From assembly GCA_049116495.1 (NCBI GenBank), contig JAGDYV010000004.1, positions 1 through 64,000 on the forward strand: a DNA stretch of 64,000 nt, written 5' to 3'. Below, piece after piece: positions 1 to 8,703 of the stretch; position 1 is the stretch's first letter, and each line of letters starts with the position of its first letter. Under the pieces are notes generated by a model. It was not told the DNA's origin. It searched no databases and saw only the letters and a list, made by a program, of their open reading frames with translations. A program made the position numbers and the translations under genes. The stretch comes from CAJQQK01 sp049116495 (GTDB lineage: Bacteria > Pseudomonadota > Alphaproteobacteria > Rhizobiales > Hyphomicrobiaceae).

Positions 1-1479
1 ATTGCCGATGAGCCGACAACGGCGCTCGATGTTACAATCCAGGCCCAGATCCTGGAGCTTCTCAAAGACATTACGAAGCGTCTCGGCATCGCCGTTGTGC
101 TGATCACCCATAACCTTGGCGTCGTCGCTGCGTATGCCGACCGGGTCAACGTGATGTACGCAGCGCGTATCGTTGAACGTGGACCTGCTGAAGACATTTT
201 TGCTGAACCCATGCATCCCTACACCGTCGGTCTTATGCGCTCCGTGCCGCGTCTAGATCGGCCGCGTGTTGCAAGGCTGGCGACGATTGATGGCATGCCA
301 CCCAACCTTCTGTCACCACCTGTCGGCTGTCGGTTCCGGGATCGTTGTCCGGTTCAATTGCCGAAATGCATCGAGACGCCACCAACAACATCGCCGACAT
401 CGAAAGATCATCAAGTGTCGTGTTGGCAAAGCGAGCATACACTGAGCAACGCGGCGACCCTTTATGGTGAAGAAACTGCAATAAACGAAGAGAAGCAGCC
501 CGCTGGCGACAAAGTCCTTCTCAAAGTCGATGGGTTGAAGCAGTACTTCAACGTCTCCTTGCGCCAGGGCATGACGACGCGAAACGTTGAAATCAAGGCC
601 GTAGACGATATCTCGTTCGACGTTCGCGAAGGGGAGACGGTCGGACTGGTCGGCGAATCCGGTTGCGGCAAGACGACCGCGGGGCGCGCCATTTTACATC
701 TGACCGAGCCGACAGGTGGAACGTTTGAGTTTGATACAGCGGCTTTGAACTCAGGCAACATTGCTGCGGTTCGACGTGATATGCAGGTCATATTTCAAGA
801 TCCATTTTCCTCACTGAATCCACGTATGACCGTTGGCCGCATTCTCGCTGAGCCGATAAAATTTCACGGTTTACGCCCTGACAAGAAATCGCGTCTGGAG
901 CGCGTCGCCGAGTTGCTGACGAGAGTTGGGCTTTATCCTTACATGGCAGATAGATTTCCGCATGAACTGTCAGGGGGACAGCGACAGCGGGTCGGAATTG
1001 CCCGTGCGCTTGCTCTGGAACCACGCATCATAATTTGCGATGAACCCGTTTCGGCACTCGACGTCTCCGTTCAGGCCCAGATCATCAATTTGCTTGAGGA
1101 TCTGCAACAGCAATACGGTCTGGCTTACGTCTTCATCGCGCATGACCTTGCTGTCGTTCGTCATATCGCGCACCGTGTCATCGTTATGTATCTCGGAAAG
1201 ATCATGGAAATCGGTGATGGCAGAGATCTCTACGCCAATCCGAGGCATCCCTACACAAAGGCCTTGCTCGACGCTGCCCCGGTGCCTGACCCGCTTATCG
1301 AACGCGCGCGGGAACGGATTATTTTGGAGGGTGATCTGCCATCGCCCTTGAACCCACCGAAAGGTTGCGTGTTCTCAACCCGGTGTCCGATCAAAATTGA
1401 TCGTTGCCACGAAGAATCCCCGTCATTGCATGGCTTGAAAAATGGTCATGGCGTCGCCTGCATCCGCGTAACAGAGTAG
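1..1479 (+). CDS. Peptide-type ABC transporter, fused double ATP-binding protein (5' end outside window)
   Basis: This protein powers uptake of a peptide or similar small solute at the inner membrane. The frame is open from base 1, so the gene starts upstream of the window. The visible 492 residues begin at the Walker B of the first nucleotide-binding domain (IADEPTTALDVTIQAQ) and continue through its oligopeptide C-terminal Cys motif (CRFRDRCPVQ). A complete second domain follows, with Walker A GESGCGKTT, signature LSGGQRQRVGIARAL, Walker B IIICDEPVSALDV and a second Cys motif (GCVFSTRCPI). The layout is a DppD-DppF fusion. The two permease genes follow directly (6-base gap, then a 4-base overlap), so all three form one operon. 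No substrate-binding protein is visible; it may lie upstream. The family is certain, the substrate is unknown. Confidence 0.93.
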   Translation: MADEPTTALDVTIQAQILELLKDITKRLGIAVVLITHNLGVVAAYADRVNVMYAARIVERGPAEDIFAEPMHPYTVGLMRSVPRLDRPRVARLATIDGMPPNLLSPPVGCRFRDRCPVQLPKCIETPPTTSPTSKDHQVSCWQSEHTLSNAATLYGEETAINEEKQPAGDKVLLKVDGLKQYFNVSLRQGMTTRNVEIKAVDDISFDVREGETVGLVGESGCGKTTAGRAILHLTEPTGGTFEFDTAALNSGNIAAVRRDMQVIFQDPFSSLNPRMTVGRILAEPIKFHGLRPDKKSRLERVAELLTRVGLYPYMADRFPHELSGGQRQRVGIARALALEPRIIICDEPVSALDVSVQAQIINLLEDLQQQYGLAYVFIAHDLAVVRHIAHRVIVMYLGKIMEIGDGRDLYANPRHPYTKALLDAAPVPDPLIERARERIILEGDLPSPLNPPKGCVFSTRCPIKIDRCHEESPSLHGLKNGHGVACIRVTE

Positions 1480-1485
1480 CGATCC

Positions 1486-2442
1486 ATGTTAAGATATGCC
1501 GTATATCGTATACTACTCGCGATTCCGACGCTTCTCGCGATTGCGGTGCTGGTTTTCTTGGTGCTGCGTGTGCTCCCGGGCGATCCGGTCGAGATCAAGC
1601 TCACATCGGAAAGTGCTGAAATTTCCGAAGAGCAAATCCAAGCTGAGCGCGAACGTCTCGGTCTGGCAGATCCCCTCTACGTGCAGTTTGGTCGGTACAT
1701 GGCCGGGCTGGCGCGCGGAGATCTCGGAGTTTCGCTCTATACGGAGCGCCCTGTCATTGAGGAAATTGGCGCACGAATTGGCCTCTCGCTGGAACTTGCT
1801 GTCTTATCAACGATACTGTCGATTCTAATCGGGGTTCCGCTTGGTATGTTGGCAGCATTGTTCCGCGGGTCATGGTTCGACTATGCGATACGTGTCATTA
1901 CGATCGGCGGCTTGGCCGTGCCGTCTTTCTGGCTTGGTATGATAATTATCATGATCCTGTTGTTGACGGTTGGCACGCTGCCGCCGTTAGGCACGACCAG
2001 CCTGTTCACGGATCCACTCACGAACCTGTCTCAATTGATCTGGCCGGCGCTATCGGTGGGATATCGGTTTGCCGCTGTCATTGCCCGGATGCTGCGTTCA
2101 TCGATCCTTGAGGTGTTGGCCGAAGACTATATTCGAACCGCGCGCGCCAAAGGTTTGCGGGAACGCGTTGTCATCATCAAACATGGTATGCGCAACGCGT
2201 TGCTGCCGACCGTGACCGTGATCGGACTTGAGTTTGCTTTTCTGCTCGGCGGTTTGGTCGTCACCGAGCAGGTCTTCAATATCAACGGCATCGGCAAGAT
2301 GTTTGTCGAAGCCGTTGTGTTCAGTGATTTGACGATGCTGCAGGGATTGGTGCTTGTGGTGGCAACCGGGTTCGTCATTGTGAACCTTGTCGTTGATTTG
2401 CTTTACGCAGCACTTGATCCAAGAATTAGGTATCAGGCATGA
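1486..2442 (+). CDS. Peptide-type ABC transporter permease, DppB-like
   Basis: This is an inner-membrane permease subunit of the importer whose ATPase lies just upstream. The 318 residues start with a hydrophobic segment (YRILLAIPTLLAIAVLVFLV) and the typical GDPVEIKL stretch. Several more membrane segments follow, as does the EAA-type loop that contacts the ATPase (DYIRTARAKGLRERVVIIKH, about residues 215-234). Length and order match DppB/OppB proteins, which pair with a DppC-type partner. The stop codon overlaps the start of the second permease by four bases (ATGA), which implies translational coupling. The transported compound cannot be read from the sequence. The catabolic genes downstream suggest a nutrient rather than a signal. 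Confidence 0.93.
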   Translation: MLRYAVYRILLAIPTLLAIAVLVFLVLRVLPGDPVEIKLTSESAEISEEQIQAERERLGLADPLYVQFGRYMAGLARGDLGVSLYTERPVIEEIGARIGLSLELAVLSTILSILIGVPLGMLAALFRGSWFDYAIRVITIGGLAVPSFWLGMIIIMILLLTVGTLPPLGTTSLFTDPLTNLSQLIWPALSVGYRFAAVIARMLRSSILEVLAEDYIRTARAKGLRERVVIIKHGMRNALLPTVTVIGLEFAFLLGGLVVTEQVFNINGIGKMFVEAVVFSDLTMLQGLVLVVATGFVIVNLVVDLLYAALDPRIRYQA

Positions 2443-3359
2443 ACGTTCAAGCACCCGTTGAGATTGTCGAGCCGGCAGATGCCGCAATCCGACCCAGCCG
2501 CCGCAGCGTTATGCAATTCGTGCGTCAGCAGCCGCTTGGCACGATTGGATTCCTGATCGTTGTGATCATGTTCATCTCGGCGGTCTTTGCTCCATTTATT
2601 GCGCCTCACCCGCCGGAGCATGTGGACTTTGAGGCATCGCCAGCGCTTGGCGGTGGCGCACCTTCTGCAGAACATTTGCTAGGGGCGGACGCGTTTGGCC
2701 GTGATATACTTTCACGATTGATCTACGGTGCGCGTACAGCGCTCTCGATTGGCTTTATTTCGGCATTCATTGGTTGCTCGCTCGGTGCGATCATTGGCAC
2801 AGTCTCAGCTTTCGCTGGCGGCAAAGTGGATCTGCTGATTCAGCGTTTCATCGACATCCTATTGTCATTTCCGATCATCATTCTGGCTATCGTGGTCATC
2901 GCCATCATGCCAAAGAATGTCGTTCTCGGCGTCGACGTGAATGTCATAATTGCGATCGCGATTCCATTTGTGCCAAAGACGGCCCGCGTCATTCGATCGG
3001 CTGCACTCACGATTGTGACGCTACCCTACATCGATGCGGCGCGCGTTGCAGGTTTTGGCCCGGCTCGCATTGTTGGCGTGCACATCATGCCAAACGTTCT
3101 GGCGCCCTATCTGATCTTGGTGACAGCTTATATCGGTCAGGCAATCCTGCTTGAGGCCAGTCTTTCGTTCCTGGGCCTGGGTGTCGTCGAGCCAACACCG
3201 TCCTGGGGACTGATGCTGGCAGGGGTCAACTCCGACTATTATCTGACGGCACCCTGGGTCATTATTTTTCCCGGCCTGGCCGTATCGCTCGCCGTGTTCG
3301 CCTTCAATCTGCTCGGCGATAGCCTGCGCGATTGGTTTGATCCAAAGCTCAAGATTTGA
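2439..3359 (+). CDS. Peptide-type ABC transporter permease, DppC-like
   Basis: This is the second permease subunit of the same importer. The 306 residues have an N-terminal cytoplasmic stretch and one membrane helix (residues about 32-50). A periplasmic part carries the DppC-typical HLLGADAFGRDILSRLIYGA motif. The remaining helices contain the EAA loop PYIDAARVAGFGPARIVGVH and the conserved SFLGLGVVEPTPSWG region. The start is fixed by the ATGA overlap with the upstream permease. The gene ends 59 bases before the convergent amidohydrolase gene, so it is the last gene of the transport operon. Confidence 0.93.
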   Translation: MNVQAPVEIVEPADAAIRPSRRSVMQFVRQQPLGTIGFLIVVIMFISAVFAPFIAPHPPEHVDFEASPALGGGAPSAEHLLGADAFGRDILSRLIYGARTALSIGFISAFIGCSLGAIIGTVSAFAGGKVDLLIQRFIDILLSFPIIILAIVVIAIMPKNVVLGVDVNVIIAIAIPFVPKTARVIRSAALTIVTLPYIDAARVAGFGPARIVGVHIMPNVLAPYLILVTAYIGQAILLEASLSFLGLGVVEPTPSWGLMLAGVNSDYYLTAPWVIIFPGLAVSLAVFAFNLLGDSLRDWFDPKLKI

Positions 3360-3418
3360 TCGTAGTACCAATGACCTCAACGCAAGCCATGCCCGGCACT
3401 GCGCTTTGCAACTCAGAC

Positions 3419-4648
3419 TCACTCTGCTGCTTCGCGTCTTTCTGTCCGGTACTTTGCCGGCACTTCAAGATTGAAGACCTTAGCTGCATTGAGCCCGAGG
3501 ATGTTGCGCTTGTCGTGCTCGCTGAGAAACGGCAGGTCGAACAAGCGTGATGGCGGGTCAAAGTCCCAATGGGGCCAGTCCGAGGCATATAGCAACTGCG
3601 TTGGCGCGTTGATAGCCTCGAAAGTGCCTTCGAGCAGCTTCAGGTTCGTCGCTTCCATGGGCTGCATCGTATAGAACATCTCGGCCATATATTCGCTGGG
3701 CATGCGCTTCAGTAAAGGCGCCTCGGATGAGCGCATCAGGTATTCGTGATCCAGCCGCTGCATAAGGAACGGAACCCATGCCAGTCCGCTTTCAATCCAC
3801 AGTGTTTTCAGTTTGGGGAAACGTTCGGGGAGGCCGTTCACGATCCAGTTCGTTAAGTGAACGAGATTGCTGAGTACGAACGTAAGCGAATGCAATGAGA
3901 TGAAGCGATTGAGGTGCTTGGTGTATTCGTTGTGCCAGTTGTGGTGGGCATGAAAGCCGATCGGCATGCCCGCCTCTTCAAGCATCGCATATGTCTTCAT
4001 GTATTCATTGGCATGGACCGGTTGATAACGTGTACTCGTGACCATGAAGCCGGCAACCCCCGGCTTGCCCAAGAAGCGCTCAACGGTCTTTTGCGCAGCC
4101 TCAGGCGTATTGAACGGCAGGTAGAGGAAGGCGCGCATGCGCGGTTCGTTGGGCAGCACATGCTCAGTCAGCCATCGATTGTACGCTGTTGCCAGCTCTA
4201 CCTCGATTTCGCGAACCGGATGCATGCCCAGAAACAGCATGCCGTTCGGAAAGAAAATCTGATAATCGAGCGCCATCGCGTCCATCGCTTTACGCGATAG
4301 AGTTACGCAGCGTGGAATGCTGTCATCGCTAACGGGCTCTTTCAGGCCCTGGCCATGCGGAATGCGGCCCCACACATTCTGCCACTGCAACCCTTGCGTA
4401 TCGTTCATAAAGGCGCCGCGCCCCGTGCCATTGCCAAACGATTTTACGGCATCACGCATCACATCGTTTTCGAGGAAGGACAGGACTTCAGCCCAGACAC
4501 CGGTCTCTCCGATATGCGAGTCTACATCGACAATGAAATAGTCATCCAAGCCACGTTTGTCGGCCTGCGCGCGCGCCTTGGCGAGGATGTCCTTGGTGTC
4601 GGACTCTGCGACAATGATGGGCAATTCCTTGCGCTCTGACTTTGTCAT
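3419..4648 (-). CDS. Amidohydrolase-2 family TIM-barrel metal hydrolase or decarboxylase
   Basis: This is a cytoplasmic metal enzyme of the amidohydrolase-related family that includes carboxymuconate-semialdehyde decarboxylase. It has 409 residues. The first-strand metal motif appears as DVDSHIGE (residues 41-48), where classical members have DxHxH. Mid-barrel histidines appear in GFHAHHNWHNE, and the late conserved aspartate in YASDWPHWDFDPPSR. The start ATG has AAGGA about nine bases upstream. It is the last gene of a minus-strand unit with a Rieske protein and a small unknown protein, which suggests a ring-cleavage or decarboxylation role. The substrate is unknown; family confidence is high, reaction confidence is low. 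Confidence 0.85.
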   Translation of the reverse strand: MTKSERKELPIIVAESDTKDILAKARAQADKRGLDDYFIVDVDSHIGETGVWAEVLSFLENDVMRDAVKSFGNGTGRGAFMNDTQGLQWQNVWGRIPHGQGLKEPVSDDSIPRCVTLSRKAMDAMALDYQIFFPNGMLFLGMHPVREIEVELATAYNRWLTEHVLPNEPRMRAFLYLPFNTPEAAQKTVERFLGKPGVAGFMVTSTRYQPVHANEYMKTYAMLEEAGMPIGFHAHHNWHNEYTKHLNRFISLHSLTFVLSNLVHLTNWIVNGLPERFPKLKTLWIESGLAWVPFLMQRLDHEYLMRSSEAPLLKRMPSEYMAEMFYTMQPMEATNLKLLEGTFEAINAPTQLLYASDWPHWDFDPPSRLFDLPFLSEHDKRNILGLNAAKVFNLEVPAKYRTERREAAE

Positions 4649-4701
4649 TACTCAATTCCTTCGACTGAGATCGCGTTTTACACGCAGAATTCCTGAGGCG
4701 G

Positions 4702-5034
4702 CTAGCCGTCGCGCGGACGGCTAGCCCATGCGGATAGGTCGAACAGATTCAAATCGACAGCGGGCAACAGTTCCGTGGACAGCACAGCCGCCTCTGTTGC
4801 CGTGATGGCATGTGGTGCGACAATCGGCAAAAACGTACGCTGTTCCTGATCGATCTTGGCGGCGAACAGGCGTGCACCGGCCGTAATGATTTGTTGAACA
4901 GCTCGATCCGATACGCCTGCCGATGTCCCGTCTGACATAATGCGTTCCATAGCAAGGAACACAGCCTGTGCTGCCTGCTCGAGCTGCTCGGCATCGTTCT
5001 CAGGGGGCTTTGCCGAAGCATCAGAGGGTGACAT
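4702..5034 (-). CDS. Small protein of unknown function between Rieske protein and amidohydrolase
   Basis: A 110-residue soluble, largely helical protein that I do not recognise. I chose the ATG at 5034 (MSPSDASAKPP) rather than the longer frame to 5064. GGAGAT stands five bases upstream of it, and this start overlaps the end of the Rieske gene by only 14 bases. The N-terminus is Pro/Asp/Ser rich, the middle is an alpha-helical stretch rich in Ala and Gln, and the C-terminus contains AVDLNLFDLSAWASRPRDG. There is no signal peptide, membrane segment or Cys cluster. Tight coupling to the Rieske gene and a 53-base gap to the amidohydrolase gene suggest an accessory subunit of the same pathway. 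That role is inferred from position only. Confidence 0.6.
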   Translation of the reverse strand: MSPSDASAKPPENDAEQLEQAAQAVFLAMERIMSDGTSAGVSDRAVQQIITAGARLFAAKIDQEQRTFLPIVAPHAITATEAAVLSTELLPAVDLNLFDLSAWASRPRDG

Positions 5035-5386
5035 AAATATCTCCATCGCGAACTTCGACGGCATGGGATTTCAAGCGAAAGCGATCTATCCCGGCATGCT
5101 TTCCGGTTTTCAGATTGAATTCAAAGCCATGCCATGGGCATACGACGTGCATCGCGCCTTCTTTGTAGTGAATGCCTAGGCTGCGCCGGTCCTCATCGAG
5201 GCGCTCTTCAACGCCTTGCATAAGTGTGCCCTGGCAAACCGGCCCGCCGGCATGTGGGCAGTGATTGCGCCAACCGAAAAGTTCGCCATCGACCCGGAAG
5301 ACACCGACATCAACGCCGTCTACCGAGATTACTTTGCGTTCGCCGTCTGCCAGTTCGCTAGCTTTGGCAACGAAGACTTGCGTCAT
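5021..5386 (-). CDS. Rieske-type [2Fe-2S] ferredoxin
   Basis: A small electron carrier of the bacterial Rieske ferredoxin class, usually delivering electrons to a ring-hydroxylating oxygenase. The 121 residues carry both ligand boxes: CPHAGGPVCQG (Cys-x-His) and CPWHGFEF (Cys-x2-His). The spacer between them is longer than in most ferredoxins (LMQGVEERLDEDRRSLGIHY region). The start at 5386 (MTQVFVAKASELADGE) has AGAGG six bases upstream and gives normal family length, so the open frame reaching 5434 is not used. It is the first gene of the minus-strand unit, and its promoter must lie in the gap shared with the divergent gene at 5597. No oxygenase alpha subunit is present in this window, so its partner is unknown. 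Confidence 0.85.
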   Translation of the reverse strand: MTQVFVAKASELADGERKVISVDGVDVGVFRVDGELFGWRNHCPHAGGPVCQGTLMQGVEERLDEDRRSLGIHYKEGAMHVVCPWHGFEFNLKTGKHAGIDRFRLKSHAVEVRDGDIYVTL

Positions 5387-5434
5387 GTTCTGCCTCTTGG
5401 TTTCTGCCTGAACGTTACAACCAAATGACTCCAT

Positions 5435-5462
5435 TATCCGGAAAAACTGCCTACTCCGGATA
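5435..5462. promoter_or_regulatory. Spaced inverted repeat in divergent promoter region (candidate operator)
   Basis: TATCCGGA at 5435-5442 and its exact reverse complement TCCGGATA at 5455-5462 are separated by 12 bases. The half sites are therefore 20 bases apart, close to two helical turns, as for a dimeric regulator. The site lies about 50 bases upstream of the Rieske gene start and 135 bases upstream of the metallo-beta-lactamase-fold gene start. It could control both units. No regulator gene is adjacent in the window. Confidence 0.45.
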
Positions 5463-5596
5463 CCTCTTGCAAGTGTTCATGTGATTGATTGAGTGATGAT
5501 CTGAAGGAGGTTTACAAAGCATCATTTTTCGATCCAAATGGCGCATCCCGCCGATAGCGGTACCATTTGAACCGCAGCGATAGATCCGGAAATGTT

Positions 5597-6493
5597 ATGA
5601 TCAGCACCGATTTCCGTCAAATTTCGCAAAGCACGATCACGAGCTTGTTTAACGGCAAGCTCCACGTTCTACGCAACAGTTTTCCGCTCGACGGACGCAT
5701 CAGCGCCTATCCGGAGGCGGCACGGGGGCATGGCGTATCGAATTGCTATCTGCTGGTCGAGGACGATGGTGCGCTGCTTCTCGATACGGGTGCTACCATT
5801 CTGGAAGCGCAAATATTGGAGCAGTTGGACGCATTGATCGACCGTGATCTCCCGCTCTCGATCTTTCCATTGCGCATAAACGAGTTCATGTCAGTCGGTA
5901 ACGCGATGGCTATCGCCCGAAACTTTAACGTCGTGCAGGGTTATTCCCGGGTTCCGGACATTCAGGTCTGGCTCGAGTTTGAATCGCTCACGCGGGCTGG
6001 TGGCAAAGGCCTACCAAAAATCCCAACAACGTCGACGGCGACCAATCCTGTTCAAGTCGGTCAAACTGGCAAGCGCATGCTCTCTGCATTTACCGCCCCG
6101 ATCCGGCTGATCAGTACGTTCTGGATTTATGACCCGCTGACCAAGACGCTGTTCACGTCGGACATGTTCAGTCACATTTGGCAGGATGAACCGGAAGGGC
6201 CGTGGGTATTGACGAACGCCGATGATACGGTGACAAGCACCGACTTCGTTCGGTCCTTCCTGCTCAATACGCGATATTGGTGGTTGGACGGGGCTGCGTT
6301 AGCGACGATTCGTGCGGGCGTCGCAGAAGTTTTCAAAACTTACGACATAGAAACGATTGCTCCCGGTTTTGGCGCCGTGCTCAAGGGACCCGACATCGTG
6401 GAGCGTCAATTTTCAGTTCTTGACGAGATTCTGCGCGACGCTGACCGGACCAAGGTCGAGCCGTACTACGTGCCGCGTAGCATGCAGAGGTGA
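5597..6493 (+). CDS. Metallo-beta-lactamase-fold protein with lost metal motif (ODP-like)
   Basis: A 298-residue MBL-fold protein. The fold is indicated by the early strand pattern ending in GALLLDTGATI (residues about 57-67) and by SDMFSH in the position of the late metal aspartate. The diagnostic H-x-H/E-x-D-H motif should follow, but the sequence there is PLRINEFMSVGN. Against the flavodiiron-type pattern H-x-E-x-D-H-S-G-N only the glutamate and the final G-N remain. The protein therefore probably does not bind two metals in the usual way. I prefer ATG 5597 (MISTDFRQ) over the upstream TTG 5567. The next gene, starting two bases after the stop, is a related MBL protein, so the pair may act together. 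The reaction is unknown. Confidence 0.7.
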   Translation: MISTDFRQISQSTITSLFNGKLHVLRNSFPLDGRISAYPEAARGHGVSNCYLLVEDDGALLLDTGATILEAQILEQLDALIDRDLPLSIFPLRINEFMSVGNAMAIARNFNVVQGYSRVPDIQVWLEFESLTRAGGKGLPKIPTTSTATNPVQVGQTGKRMLSAFTAPIRLISTFWIYDPLTKTLFTSDMFSHIWQDEPEGPWVLTNADDTVTSTDFVRSFLLNTRYWWLDGAALATIRAGVAEVFKTYDIETIAPGFGAVLKGPDIVERQFSVLDEILRDADRTKVEPYYVPRSMQR

Positions 6494-6495
6494 TT

Positions 6496-7275
6496 ATGAC
6501 TGTAGGGAAAGGTCTGCCACGAGAACTCAGCCCGGGTGTCTTCTGGCTCGGCGATTGTTTGGAGCAACACTCGCAAGGCAAAGTTTATCATGGCTACAAT
6601 GCAGCTTTTCTGCTCACTGGTTCGAAAGCGTCAATGCTGATCGAGACTGGCCATCCAAAAGACTTTCCGGTCATTGAAGCACAGTTGAAAGAGATCCTTT
6701 CTAAGGACGTGGCACCCCTGAAATACCTGTTCCTGACCCACCAGGAGACGCCGCATTCCGGCGGCCTCGGACGGGTGCTTGAACTCTATCCGGATGTGAC
6801 AATTCATGGCGACATGGCAGACTATCATTTCGCTTTTCCGGAGCACGTTGATCGGCTGCACAGCATGGAGGTTGGCGACCGAATTGATCTTGGCGATCGC
6901 GAGTTTGTTGCCATTGAGCCTGTTATCCGCGATCTGCGCACCTCCCTATGGGGCTTTGATACGAAAGACCGAGTGCTCTTTCCTGGAGATGGCTTTGCCT
7001 ACAGCCATTATCATTGGGATGGACATTGCGGATTGACTGCTGAGGAAGCTCAATCGCTCGATCTGGCTGAAACGTCCGCCGTGTTTGCTGAGCGCGCATT
7101 GTTCTGGACCAAATTCGCCGACATGAACATTTACGCGGACAAACTCCAGGCTTTGATCCAAGAGCTCGATGCCCGAATTGTGGCACCGACGCACGGGTTG
7201 CCGGTTATCAATATCCCTGCGACCTTGCCAAAGATCCGCGAAGGTCTCATCGCAGGCAGCATTGATTTTGATTGA
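6496..7275 (+). CDS. Metallo-beta-lactamase-fold protein, variant H-x-E-x-P-H motif
   Basis: A 259-residue MBL-fold protein, probably cytoplasmic. Residues about 32-46 give the fold entry (AAFLLTGSKASMLIETG). The metal motif reads FLTHQETPHSGGLG, which is H-x-E-x-P-H: the flavodiiron-type pattern H-x-E-x-D-H with Asp replaced by Pro. Later ligands are visible as FPGDGFAYSHYHWDGH and APTHGLP, so this copy keeps more metal residues than its neighbour. ATG 6496 has AGAGG five bases upstream; the GTG at 6490 is a poorer start. There is no flavodoxin or rubredoxin domain, unlike flavodiiron proteins. The stop abuts the stop of the convergent SDR gene with no intervening base. Confidence 0.75.
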   Translation: MTVGKGLPRELSPGVFWLGDCLEQHSQGKVYHGYNAAFLLTGSKASMLIETGHPKDFPVIEAQLKEILSKDVAPLKYLFLTHQETPHSGGLGRVLELYPDVTIHGDMADYHFAFPEHVDRLHSMEVGDRIDLGDREFVAIEPVIRDLRTSLWGFDTKDRVLFPGDGFAYSHYHWDGHCGLTAEEAQSLDLAETSAVFAERALFWTKFADMNIYADKLQALIQELDARIVAPTHGLPVINIPATLPKIREGLIAGSIDFD

Positions 7276-8112
7276 TCATTGCGCGCCGTCGTGCAAGCGC
7301 ATGCCGGCCTTGGCCCCGTGCAAACGGTGTGCCTCTTCAGGCGGAATCGAAGCGTCCCAGGTGTTGGCATCATAGCGCCAGCCCGTGATTTCGTTGGCTG
7401 CCTCGGACACGACCCATAGGAGCGGGGCGACCATTTCGTCTGGTTCCACAAGCTTGGGCTTGCGGCCTTCCGCGCTCCACACGCGCATTTCATTGGCCAT
7501 GCCCGGAGTATTTGCGCCCGCGCCCGGATTGACGATGTTGACGGTCAGTCCCGTACCGGAAGCTTCGCGCGCCCACACCTCCGTTGCCATTTCAAGTGCC
7601 GCCTTGGAGGCCCCATAGGGCATTGCGCCTTCCTGGTTCATCGTCGTCAATTTTGTCGTCACATTGACAATGCGGCCCCAGCCTTGATTGACGCAGAGCG
7701 GTGCAATACGGCGTGCCATCTGCGCAGCGGCGACATAGTTTGTATCCATGACATTCTGGACGATTTCGTCGGATGTCTGCCAGAATCTCATCGGTTCGGT
7801 CCGCCGATATTTATCCGGCCAGATGTAAGTGAACGTCAGCCCTGCATTGTTGACAAGAATATCGGCGGACCCGAAGGCTTCCTGCGCGGTCGCAAGCACG
7901 CGGTCACATTCTGCCGGGTCGCGGATGTCTGCGACGAGTGGCTGAACCTGGCTTGATAATGCGCGCTGTCTGGCGTCGCTTTGGAAGGGGCCTGAATCCT
8001 CAGGTAGATGGCCGACCGCGAGCACGGGATGACCAGCCTGCGCAAGACCGAATGTGATCGCCTTTCCAAGGCCTCTCATTCCGCCGGTCACGATCGCAAC
8101 TGGTTTTGTCAT
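7276..8112 (-). CDS. Short-chain dehydrogenase/reductase (SDR)
   Basis: An NAD(P)-dependent oxidoreductase of the classical SDR family, 278 residues, cytoplasmic. The nucleotide-binding glycines are in TGGMRGLGKA near residue 10. The structural motif NNAGLTF follows, and the catalytic Tyr and Lys are in MPYGASKAALEM. GGGAG eight bases before the ATG supports the start. The C-terminus is extended compared with minimal 250-residue SDRs. The gene is convergent with the MBL genes. It may take part in the same pathway, but nothing in the sequence gives the substrate. Confidence 0.9.
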   Translation of the reverse strand: MTKPVAIVTGGMRGLGKAITFGLAQAGHPVLAVGHLPEDSGPFQSDARQRALSSQVQPLVADIRDPAECDRVLATAQEAFGSADILVNNAGLTFTYIWPDKYRRTEPMRFWQTSDEIVQNVMDTNYVAAAQMARRIAPLCVNQGWGRIVNVTTKLTTMNQEGAMPYGASKAALEMATEVWAREASGTGLTVNIVNPGAGANTPGMANEMRVWSAEGRKPKLVEPDEMVAPLLWVVSEAANEITGWRYDANTWDASIPPEEAHRLHGAKAGMRLHDGAQ

Positions 8113-8304
8113 TTATCTGCTCCCGAGGCATGCCTTGGTTTAAGCACTGCGGATATCATCAACGCAGGAAGAAGTGATCTGTAAAAACAAATATTAGCCC
8201 ATTTGCACGGGCGGCGGGAAGTTGTGTGCATGAAGCGACGCATTGCGAGGGCGCGCTAGCCATCAACTCCGAACGTGAAAACTCAACCTGGAGAAGGCAC
8301 CCTG

Positions 8305-8703
8305 TCACGGCAGGGTCGGTGATTTCTCCAAGTGCTGCGGTAAGCCATCATTCAGCTTGAGCCAGGCTTGTTTTTCCGACACCCAAATGTGTTCCGTTGG
8401 CTCGAAAAGCGCAGCCTTGTCGAAGGCTGTCAGAGCAATTCCTATGTATGTGCCGTTCGTACGACGGGCGAACATGCGCGTCCCGCACGTGCGGCAAAAT
8501 ACACGTTCGAGTGCCTCCGTCGACAGATGAGCGGCGACCGGGCCGTCAATCTCGACGTCACGCTGCGCAAATAGCGCTCTTGCAAAGAACGGCGAAGCAA
8601 GCGCTGCCTGACACTGCCGACAATGACAGACACGAACATTTAACGGCATCCCTTGAGCAATGAAACTGACAGCGCCACACATGCATCGGCCGCGATGGGT
8701 CAT
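8305..8703 (-). CDS. GFA/CENP-V fold zinc protein
   Basis: A 132-residue protein of the family founded by glutathione-dependent formaldehyde-activating enzyme. The zinc cysteines are visible as GRCMCGAVSF near the N-terminus, VCHCRQCQ in the middle and FCRTCGTRMF later. This is the full set expected for the family, at normal family length. I start it at ATG 8703 (MTHRGRCMCG), because the open frame upstream to 8823 adds 40 residues with no family resemblance. No strong ribosome binding site is visible. Most members have no proven activity with formaldehyde, so the substrate stays open. Confidence 0.85.
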   Translation of the reverse strand: MTHRGRCMCGAVSFIAQGMPLNVRVCHCRQCQAALASPFFARALFAQRDVEIDGPVAAHLSTEALERVFCRTCGTRMFARRTNGTYIGIALTAFDKAALFEPTEHIWVSEKQAWLKLNDGLPQHLEKSPTLP

